From: Planctomycetota bacterium
Lineage (GTDB): Bacteria > Planctomycetota > Brocadiia > JAJRTI01
Direction of reading: 5' to 3'
DNA length: 6,911 bases
NCBI GenBank assembly: GCA_024278415.1
Contig: JAJRTI010000540.1
Span: 1-6,911, forward strand
Of the stretch, positions 1 through 5,881 are shown piece after piece. A program made the translations under genes and the position numbers. The notes below the pieces were generated by a model. It saw nothing but the letters and a program-made list of their open reading frames with translations. It had not been told where the DNA came from and searched no databases. The number at the start of each line of letters is the position of its first letter. The stretch's first letter is position 1.

Positions 1-1
1 C

Positions 2-1480
2 GACTACTTCCTCTGGCCGTACCTCAAGGACGAACTCGAGTCCGGAGCCCTCTCGTATCAGCAAGCCGCGGAACTCGTCGCGGAGCTGTTCATCAAGATG
101 GACGAGCGCGTGCACGGGATCGACGGCCACGTGAATACGATAGTCATTGGCGGCGTCGCCCCCGATGGTACGGACGCGGTGAATCCGCTCACGTACATAA
201 CCCTGGACGTGTTCCAGCAGCTCGACCTCACGCACCCCGCGGTCTACACGCGCATCAGCGGCACCAACCCGGCCGAGTACGTGGACCGCTGCGTCGAGTA
301 TCTGCTCCACGGCGGCAACCGCGCGCAGATCGTGTGCGACGAGCCGGTGATCCGCGCGATGACCCGCGAGGAGCGCATGCCGTTCGAGGACGCCGCGATG
401 TTCATCCGCGGCGGGTGCATGGAGATCAACCCGCACGGCATGAACTCCGACCTCGCGTGGACGTTCTACTACAACACCCCCAAGACCCTGGAGCTGCTCA
501 TCACCGGCGGCGAGTGCCTCACCACCGGGCAGAAGCATCGGCTCGATGTGCCGGGATCGCTGCGAGACTTCGACACGTTCGACGCGTTCTACGACGCGTT
601 CGTGGACGAAGTGCGCCGCGCGCTGCACGCCAAGTTCCGCACGCTTGACATCTACAGCGAGGAGATGGCTCGGTGCCGGCCGGCGTTCCTCCAGTCGAGC
701 CTCATCGACGACTGCCTCGAACGCGGGCGCAGCCAGCAAGACGGCGGCGCGCGCTACTCCGACTATGCCGGTTCCCCCGTGGGGCTACAAAACGCGGCCG
801 ACTCGCTCTACGCGATCAAGGTCGCGGTGTACGAGGAGGCGTTCTGCACCGCGGACGAGTTGGTCGACGCGCTGCGCGCCAACTTCGAGGGCTACGAACT
901 GCTCCATCGCCGGCTGCTGGCGATCCCCAAGTACGGCGTGTGCGACGCCGGCGCGGACGCGATGATGCGCCGAGTCGTGGCGAGCGTGTGCGAGGTGTTC
1001 GACTCGTATCGCAACCGCCACGGCCGCTACGTGAAGCCGATCATCTTCACCTTCACCTGGGCGCCGATCATCGGCCGCAGCCTGGGCGCGTCACCCGACG
1101 GCCGCCGCGCGTGCGTGCCCATCGCGCACGGCCTCACGCCGCAAGCCGCGGGCATGAAGGACGGCATCACCGCGTCCATCGGCTCGTACGCGTCCCTGCC
1201 CAACGAACTCATCAGCGGCGCGGCATCGACCATGTGGGACATGGATCCCGCGTGGATCAACCACGACCTGCTGCGAGCGATCCTCACGACGTTCATGGAC
1301 CAGGGTGGCCACATCTTCCAGGGCAACATGACGAGCGTGGACGACATGAGGGCCGCGCTCGAAGACCCGGACGCGTATCCCAACTTGATCGTGCGCGTGG
1401 GCGGCTACTCCGCGCGGTTCGTGAACCTCGACCGCTCGCTCCAGACGGAGATCATCGAGCGCTACCGGCATAGCGCATGA
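2..1480 (+). CDS. Glycyl radical enzyme (pyruvate formate-lyase-like), C-terminal part, 5' end cut by window
   Basis: This is an oxygen-sensitive cytoplasmic enzyme of the PFL/glycyl radical superfamily. The reading frame is open from base 2 and ends at TGA 1478-1480, giving 492 visible residues; family members run to about 780-850, so roughly 300 N-terminal residues lie outside. The ATG at 98 is internal, because the 32 codons before it are in frame and protein-like (start DYFLWPYLKDE). The active-site loop reads FIRGGCMEINPHG, with the thiyl-radical cysteine codon at 416-418 and a glutamate two residues on; this is the GCVE motif of HypD/CutC-type eliminases with V changed to M. Near the C-terminus RVGGYSARF matches the glycyl radical motif RVxGYSAxF, with the radical glycine at 1403-1405. 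Both key residues are present, so the enzyme looks functional. The substrate is not deducible: dehydratase or C-C/C-N/C-S lyase are all possible. It needs a radical-SAM activase, which is not encoded here. It converges on the UroD-like gene. Confidence 0.93.
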   Translation, partial: DYFLWPYLKDELESGALSYQQAAELVAELFIKMDERVHGIDGHVNTIVIGGVAPDGTDAVNPLTYITLDVFQQLDLTHPAVYTRISGTNPAEYVDRCVEYLLHGGNRAQIVCDEPVIRAMTREERMPFEDAAMFIRGGCMEINPHGMNSDLAWTFYYNTPKTLELLITGGECLTTGQKHRLDVPGSLRDFDTFDAFYDAFVDEVRRALHAKFRTLDIYSEEMARCRPAFLQSSLIDDCLERGRSQQDGGARYSDYAGSPVGLQNAADSLYAIKVAVYEEAFCTADELVDALRANFEGYELLHRRLLAIPKYGVCDAGADAMMRRVVASVCEVFDSYRNRHGRYVKPIIFTFTWAPIIGRSLGASPDGRRACVPIAHGLTPQAAGMKDGITASIGSYASLPNELISGAASTMWDMDPAWINHDLLRAILTTFMDQGGHIFQGNMTSVDDMRAALEDPDAYPNLIVRVGGYSARFVNLDRSLQTEIIERYRHSA

Positions 1481-1629
1481 GGGCCGCGACAGAAGCCAAA
1501 GCACTCGGACCACATGACCAAGCACTCCCGCATACGTATGGGGGGTTCGAAGGAGACAGGCGCGATGGCAACCCCTTCCCTCATTCGTCGTCTTTCTGAA
1601 TTCCGTGGAAGCCTCCGATGCCCCTCGCG

Positions 1630-2607
1630 CTACCCGTACACGACCTCCTCCAGGAGCCGCCGGTAGCAGGCGTAGTTCTCGAACGACACCTCCGGCCGCA
1701 CGCGTCCGTCCGCGAGCGGGATGTAGCCTCCGTCGGCAAGCAGCGCCGGAACATTCGCCAAGATCTCTTCGCGCATCGCGGCCTCGTCGAGGAACAGCGT
1801 GTCCAAGTCGATGCCCGCGATGAGCCGCAGGTCGCGGCCGAACTCGCGGCGCAGCGCGCGGTAGTCCATCGTGCCCTTGGCGACCTCGCACAGCCATAGG
1901 CAGTTGATGCCCGCCCGCATCATGCTCGGAAGCAGCGACTTGATGTTCGTGTACGTGCGCAGGCAGATCGTCTCGACCCCGTGCTTGTGCAGCATGTCGA
2001 ACACGGGCCGGTAACTCGGCAGCACCATCTCCTCGTACACCTTGGGCGAGATGAGGCTCCCGCCGCTGCCGCCGATGGGCTCGCCGAACGTCGCAAAGTC
2101 GACCTCCACCTCGCTCAGCACGCGCGCGGCCATCGCCGCGTACTGCTCGCCCGTGATGTTCAGGATCTTTCGCACTAACACCGGCTCGTCCGCGAGCTGG
2201 AACACGCAACGCTCGAAGTTCTGCCAATCGCCCACGCCCATGGACAGGAAGAACCCGTTGTGCACGTTCAGCTCCAGCACGTGCTCGCGGCCGCGCCAGG
2301 CTTTCACCTTCTCGCCCCAGTCGTCCGGCACGCGACCGGGATCGTCGGGATCGAGGCCCTGGCGGAGCTTGTCGAGATCGCTGACCGACGTTGGGAACTC
2401 ATCGGCGGAGTCCGGCCGGCGCCGAAAGTCGAACGGGACCATCTCGCGGCGGTCGTAGGTGAACAGCTCCGCCAACTCCACTCCCTCCTCCAGCCCTTCC
2501 GCCCGCCACCGCTCCATCACGTCGTCCCGCAGTCCCTCTTCGAACAACGGCGCCCGGTCGGGCGCCGCGTAGCGCATGGTCTCGCGGAAACGTTGGCGAG
2601 GGGTCAT
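1630..2607 (-). CDS. Uroporphyrinogen decarboxylase (UroD)/MtaA-like family protein
   Basis: A 325-residue cytoplasmic protein with the TIM-barrel fold of the UroD/cobalamin-methyltransferase family. Supporting signs are the N-terminal RFRETMRYAAPDRAP (the PDRxP hallmark), FGEPIGGSGGSLISP at about residues 174-188, and the C-terminal GGYIPLADG...VSFENY at about 293-312, typical of the UroD-like paralogs common in Planctomycetota-type genomes. It is unlikely to be haem-pathway HemE: the HemE N-terminal RQAGRYLPEY-type motif is absent. The H-x-C zinc motif of MtaA/MtbA is also missing; the equivalent stretch reads ICLRTYTN (214-221), and no cysteine follows GGYI. Substrate and reaction are therefore unknown; methyl transfer or decarboxylation are family-based guesses. 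The start at 2607 is supported by GAGG at 2616-2619, 8 nt upstream; the stop is TAG. It is last in the minus-strand run, 89 bp after the zinc-finger gene. Confidence 0.88.
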   Translation of the reverse strand: MTPRQRFRETMRYAAPDRAPLFEEGLRDDVMERWRAEGLEEGVELAELFTYDRREMVPFDFRRRPDSADEFPTSVSDLDKLRQGLDPDDPGRVPDDWGEKVKAWRGREHVLELNVHNGFFLSMGVGDWQNFERCVFQLADEPVLVRKILNITGEQYAAMAARVLSEVEVDFATFGEPIGGSGGSLISPKVYEEMVLPSYRPVFDMLHKHGVETICLRTYTNIKSLLPSMMRAGINCLWLCEVAKGTMDYRALRREFGRDLRLIAGIDLDTLFLDEAAMREEILANVPALLADGGYIPLADGRVRPEVSFENYACYRRLLEEVVYG

Positions 2608-2653
2608 CGGGTTTTCCTCAGGCCTTTCCGCAGAAACAGCGCTTGCCTAGTGC

Positions 2654-2694
2654 GCACGTCAGTGCGCCTCTCTGCCCGATGGGCCCTGACGTGC
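2654..2694 (-). repeat. Intercistronic inverted repeat (stem-loop) before the UroD-like gene
   Basis: Perfect 9-bp arms, GCACGTCAG at 2654-2662 and CTGACGTGC at 2686-2694, enclose 23 bases that contain a smaller GCCC-GAT-GGGC hairpin (2674-2684). On the minus strand the structure begins 2 nt after the TAG of the zinc-finger gene. It has no following U tract, so it is a poor intrinsic terminator. It could stabilise or process the mRNA between the two cistrons, or be a protein site. The arms are seen directly; the role is inferred. Confidence 0.45.
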
Positions 2695-2696
2695 TA

Positions 2697-3590
2697 CTAC
2701 AGGCAGGACGCGTCAGCGCCGGTGTAGCCGCACACGCCGCAGCGGGGCGAGTTGGTCACGGGCAGGAGCATCTCCTCGCCGCATTCGTGCTTCGGCGCAC
2801 ATTTGCCGCAGAGCCAGCCCTCGCCTGACCAGATGCAGCCGACGCACACCTCCACGGCCGGCGCGCCGCATTCGGAGCAGCGGATGTCCAGCGGTTCATT
2901 CCGCGCCAGAAGCCTGATGCCGCCCTCCCCAAACTCGCCTTTCATCTCACGGACCACGCGCAGCTTCAGGCGCGTCGTGGAGCCGAAATCGTACTCATAC
3001 TTGAACTCGAGCTTTGGACGCAGGAGCTGCTCCACCGGCGTGTCCATGCTCCGTTCCTCCCTCCAATACGGGGAGCCCTCGTCCTGCATCTGTTGCAGGA
3101 CCGCACCGAACCTGCGAAGGAGCGGGTCGTCGGACATGGAGAGACGCTGCAAATCGGCCTCCGGAGTCACCTTCGGTTCCGAAATCACCCTCGGCTCCAA
3201 TGTCACCTCCACGGCGTCCTCCCGATCTTCGTCATCTTCCTCGTCGTCGTCGCCGATAAGGCGAAAGGACAGGTCACCGTACCCGCCTGACGAGATATCC
3301 ACGTTGCCAATGGTGAACGCGCTCATATGCCCGCAGCACTCAAGCCAAATGTTCCTCAAGAACGTGTCGAGATCGCCGAAGCATGCATCTTCCTCGACCG
3401 CGAGGTGCAGCCAGTAGTCGGGCGCATAGGTTCCCTCAACCACCAGGTGAAAGCCTTTGTGCAGGTTCCGCTTGGCCTCGCCCTGTTCGGCTTCTTTTCG
3501 CAAGCACGCCTTCAGGTGGTTGCTCATGGAGCGCTTGGCGAAAGTCTTCTCGCAGACAAGGCATGCGCCATCGGTCACGTCGCTGGGCAT
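2697..3590 (-). CDS. Zinc-finger protein with pRiA4b ORF-3-like domain
   Basis: A 297-residue, probably cytoplasmic protein of unknown function. Residues 10-29 form a C2HC finger (C10-x2-C13-x11-H25-x3-C29). The middle resembles the plasmid pRiA4b ORF-3 / IS1096 TnpR-like domain in two pieces: the helix around DLDTFLRNIWLECCGHMSAF (about 73-92) and the strand motif YEYDFGSTTRLKLRVV (198-213). Between them lies an insert with the acidic run DDDEEDDEDREDAVE (114-128). The C-terminal 60 residues are a cysteine cluster: C238-x2-C241, C249-x2-C252, C261-x2-C264, H268-x-C270, C284-x2-C287 and C296, enough for two or three zinc sites. The ATG at 3590 has AAGGAG at 3598-3603, spaced 7 nt; the stop is TAG 2697-2699. 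It starts 23 bp after the GH42-like gene, so co-transcription is likely. The family is often called a transposon passenger, but no transposase or terminal repeats are seen here. A nucleic-acid-binding role is inference from the fingers only. Confidence 0.85.
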   Translation of the reverse strand: MPSDVTDGACLVCEKTFAKRSMSNHLKACLRKEAEQGEAKRNLHKGFHLVVEGTYAPDYWLHLAVEEDACFGDLDTFLRNIWLECCGHMSAFTIGNVDISSGGYGDLSFRLIGDDDEEDDEDREDAVEVTLEPRVISEPKVTPEADLQRLSMSDDPLLRRFGAVLQQMQDEGSPYWREERSMDTPVEQLLRPKLEFKYEYDFGSTTRLKLRVVREMKGEFGEGGIRLLARNEPLDIRCSECGAPAVEVCVGCIWSGEGWLCGKCAPKHECGEEMLLPVTNSPRCGVCGYTGADASCL

Positions 3591-3613
3591 TGCTTGGCTC
3601 CTTCCTCAGTTCA

Positions 3614-5485
3614 CTACTGTGTGTCTGGCGATCCGCCTCTCAACTCCACGATCCCCCACAACCCCAGCGCCGGCACGCGCACAGTCGTGAACTGCGCGTC
3701 GGTCTTGACGCTGAGGGGGGTGGCCTCTCCCTGGCCGGGTGCGGCGGGGTCGAGCTTGGCGGGGGGCGTGTGAAAGGTGGCCTTGGAAAATGTTCGGCCA
3801 TTGAAAAGCGACTTGTCCAGCACAACGGTCACGTTCGTCTGGGTCGCAATCGCGTCCTTGTTTTTGTCGTAGTTGCGGTTGAGCAGGTGCACCACCGCGG
3901 AGCCATCGGCCCGCACTCGCGGCACGGCCATGATGCTCGCCGCGCCGGCAATGGTAATCTGGCCCGGCACGAGGTCGCCGAGCTTGGCCGCGTCCATGGC
4001 TTTCGCGGCGGCGTTCCACTGCACGAGCTTTCCTTGCTTTGCGGCCGCGTCGAGCGCGGCCTTGCTCGCGCCGTCAAGCCGCGTGGGCGCGCACACGATG
4101 ATCGCGCCGTACTTCGCCAACTGCTCTGGCTTGAGCGTGAAGTCTACAAGCCCGCGGCCGGCGAGGAGCACGTGGAAGGGCACGTTGTGCCCCGCAAGCC
4201 AGTAGCAAGCCTCCTGGGCGCCGGTACGTTGCGGGCCGGCCGCGTTGATGCGGTACACGAGCGCCACGTTCGCCGCGGCTTCGTATCCGTCGAACAGCGC
4301 CGCGTTGCGCCGAATCCACCGGTAGATATGCGCGTAGTCTTCGGGCTTGCTCTGGTAGTGGTGCGAGCCCTTCGTCTTGGTATACGCCCACTGCCGGTGG
4401 GGGCACATGAGTTGGTGGCCGAACGCGTAGTCCTGCGCGATCCACGTGCGCACGAGCCCGGGCTTCTTGTATTGGGCGATGTACGCCCAGTCGCCGCCGC
4501 TGCCGGTGCTGACTTGGCGCTTGCCCACCGCGTCTGCGAGCTTGAAGTTCCAGATCGCATACGCCGCGGGCATGCCGCCCTTGTCGCCGCCATGGTGCAC
4601 CTCGCCGCAGAAGAACGTGAGCTGCGGCGCGATGACGAGGCTCTTGTCGCTCGACGCGGACGAGTTCACGCTGAGCATCAGCGGCTTGCCCTGGAGTCCC
4701 TCCGCGTACTGGCGGACCTCGCCGACCCACGCGGCCGACGCCTGGTACTGAAACTTCATGAACTCCGGCCCGAGCGGCAGCGTCGAGTTCACGCGGTAGC
4801 GATAGTCCTTCTGCGTGAACCCTTTGCGCTTGAGCCACTTGCCGTAGTCGAAGCCGTCGAGCGATTCGACGCCGCACTCCTGGAGCCGCGCGGCCGGCAC
4901 GTTCGCCTTCAGATACTCGCGGAACGCGGCCATGCAATACCGGCAGAAGCACCCGCCGCGCCACTCCGTGCCCGCGGTGCCGTTGTAGTCGTCGATGTGC
5001 AGGCCGTCGACCGGCGTGCTCATGCAGAGCTTGACCTGGTGCTTCAGGTATGCGCGGTAGCCCGGCGCGTTCGTGCAAAACCAGTACGCGGGGTGGCCTT
5101 TGTGCTTGTGGTCCCACAGCCAGGGCACGAGGATTGGCTTGCCGTCGAACGTGCGGCAGACCGAGTCCATGAAGTTGGGATCGAAGTCGATCATGCCGGC
5201 GAACGCGGTGCGGAACGCGGCCGCGGGCAGCAGACGCACGCCCAGTGCGCGCACGGCCTGCGTTCTCTGAGCGAACCCGTCGAGCGCCTTCTTGTTGTCG
5301 CCCCAGGGCCGGCCACCCCAACTGATCACCGTGCCGCCGTACGCCTTGGTGACCTCCACGCCCTTGTTGCCCATGAAGACGACGTCGGACCGCTTGATGG
5401 GCGCGGATCCGGCGCCGGCCGCGAACGTGCAGGCGAAAGCCGTTGCAAGACTGCACGCGAGAGAGGCGGAGACGAATCCGTGCAT
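3614..5485 (-). CDS. Secreted GH42-like TIM-barrel protein, putative glycoside hydrolase
   Basis: A 623-residue protein with a hydrophobic N-terminus (residues 4-28) resembling a signal peptide, probably cut near AGAGSA, although the n-region lacks Arg/Lys. It is likely exported. Residues about 45-395 look like a beta-galactosidase-type TIM barrel: C137, then C179-x-C181-x2-C184 followed by MAAFREYL, which mirrors the structural zinc cluster of GH42 enzymes (one Cys, then CxCxxC some 40 residues later). HIDDYNG (163-169) lies where GH42 carries its acid/base glutamate; here there are two aspartates. E295 in FFCGEVHHG is a possible second catalytic residue. Residues about 404-490 resemble the GATase-like trimerisation domain of GH42, and the rest is a probable beta-sandwich tail. 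The start at 5485 is set by GGAG (5494-5497) 8 nt upstream and by the signal-like segment; the frame stays open further upstream, but that part does not look like protein. Substrate unknown. It leads the minus-strand run. Confidence 0.82.
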   Translation of the reverse strand: MHGFVSASLACSLATAFACTFAAGAGSAPIKRSDVVFMGNKGVEVTKAYGGTVISWGGRPWGDNKKALDGFAQRTQAVRALGVRLLPAAAFRTAFAGMIDFDPNFMDSVCRTFDGKPILVPWLWDHKHKGHPAYWFCTNAPGYRAYLKHQVKLCMSTPVDGLHIDDYNGTAGTEWRGGCFCRYCMAAFREYLKANVPAARLQECGVESLDGFDYGKWLKRKGFTQKDYRYRVNSTLPLGPEFMKFQYQASAAWVGEVRQYAEGLQGKPLMLSVNSSASSDKSLVIAPQLTFFCGEVHHGGDKGGMPAAYAIWNFKLADAVGKRQVSTGSGGDWAYIAQYKKPGLVRTWIAQDYAFGHQLMCPHRQWAYTKTKGSHHYQSKPEDYAHIYRWIRRNAALFDGYEAAANVALVYRINAAGPQRTGAQEACYWLAGHNVPFHVLLAGRGLVDFTLKPEQLAKYGAIIVCAPTRLDGASKAALDAAAKQGKLVQWNAAAKAMDAAKLGDLVPGQITIAGAASIMAVPRVRADGSAVVHLLNRNYDKNKDAIATQTNVTVVLDKSLFNGRTFSKATFHTPPAKLDPAAPGQGEATPLSVKTDAQFTTVRVPALGLWGIVELRGGSPDTQ

Positions 5486-5534
5486 GTCAGAGACTCCATT
5501 GGCTTGCCAACATGACGCGAAACTTGGCGCCGGC

Positions 5535-5543
5535 ATTGTAGCA
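5535..5543 (-). promoter_or_regulatory. Extended -10 promoter for the GH42-like gene
   Basis: Read on the minus strand the site is TGCTACAAT: a TACAAT -10 hexamer (5 of 6 matches to TATAAT) preceded by the TGn extension. The -35 is poor (a TGCGCC-like hexamer 17 nt upstream), which is common for extended -10 promoters. It would start transcription near 5528, giving a leader of about 42 nt that carries the GGAG ribosome site at 5494-5497. It could drive the whole three-gene minus-strand run. Confidence 0.45.
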
Positions 5544-5707
5544 CATGGCATCGCCTGGGCGCATCCGCGCTTCAGCCGCGCGACGTTTGGCGCCGGCGGC
5601 TTGCCCGCGGCCCTTGGCGTTCTTCGAGCCTTGGGGGGCGTTTCTCTCATCCCGTTTTTCCAGAGTGGTTGCACTTGGCTTAGCGGCGAACGCCTGCCGC
5701 GCCCGGT

Positions 5708-5731
5708 GCGCTGGACGTGGCCGTCCAGCGC
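5708..5731. repeat. Perfect 10-bp GC-rich stem-loop
   Basis: GCGCTGGACG (5708-5717), loop TGGC (5718-5721), CGTCCAGCGC (5722-5731). No U tract follows on either strand, so it is not a standard intrinsic terminator. It may be an operator, an RNA structure or one copy of a dispersed intergenic palindrome. A weaker 5-bp stem (GCGGC 5683-5687 with GCCGC 5696-5700) lies just before it. Confidence 0.5.
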
Positions 5732-5784
5732 GAGTGGCTTACACGTGCAGGGCGGCGAAGCTGCCTGAAAAGCTGAAGTCTTAC

Positions 5785-5807
5785 GGAGGCCGCGGCGGGC
5801 GGCCTCC
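5785..5807. repeat. 9-bp inverted repeat abutting the -35 box
   Basis: GGAGGCCGC (5785-5793), spacer GGCGG (5794-5798), GCGGCCTCC (5799-5807), with no mismatches. It ends directly before TTGACA at 5808, the usual place for an activator site, or it could fold as a hairpin that ends transcripts coming from upstream. No U run follows. Role inferred from position only. Confidence 0.5.
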
Positions 5808-5837
5808 TTGACAGCCTGTGGCGAGCGGCGATAGGAT
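5808..5837 (+). promoter_or_regulatory. Candidate sigma-70 promoter of the SGNH hydrolase gene
   Basis: A perfect -35 TTGACA (5808-5813) is followed after 18 bp by TAGGAT (5832-5837), a 4-of-6 match to TATAAT. Transcription would start near 5844, leaving a leader of just under 40 nt with AAAAGGAG at 5866-5873. The perfect -35 and location support it; the -10 is weak. Confidence 0.4.
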
Positions 5838-5881
5838 TCGGGCGCGCCGAGAGTTTCAACCATGCAAAAGGAGTTGGAAAG

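Larger units (their letters stand above)
5486..5881. other. Divergent intergenic control region
   Basis: About 396 bp between two divergent secreted-protein genes. No ORF inside it has protein-like composition together with a ribosome site. It holds an extended -10 for the minus-strand gene, an 11-bp direct repeat TTGGCGCCGGC at 5524-5534 and 5587-5597, a perfect 10-bp stem-loop at 5708-5731, a 9-bp inverted repeat at 5785-5807, and a -35/-10 pair for the plus-strand gene. Base use differs from the coding parts, with short T runs (5639-5660) absent from the genes. Confidence 0.6.

Noticed and set aside
1540..1557. GGTTCGAA resembling a tRNA T-loop
   Set aside because: The flanking bases do not form a T stem, and no acceptor, D or anticodon arms are found nearby.
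1091..2227. A 378-codon minus-strand frame overlapping the UroD-like gene and the glycyl radical enzyme
   Set aside because: Arg/Ala/His-rich shadow of two well-supported genes; no motif.
3225..3256. TCGTC/TCCTCG trinucleotide-like tract
   Set aside because: It only encodes the Asp/Glu-rich stretch of the zinc-finger protein and is not an independent repeat array.
2697..3590. Mobile element suggested by the IS1096 TnpR-like/pRiA4b ORF-3 domain
   Set aside because: No transposase, terminal inverted repeats or target duplication are visible around the gene.
3383..5515. A 710-codon open frame on the plus strand across the GH42-like and zinc-finger genes
   Set aside because: Its translation is dominated by Arg, His, Val and Ala with no domain motif, and it mirrors the codon bias of the opposite strand. 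It is an antisense shadow in GC-rich DNA.
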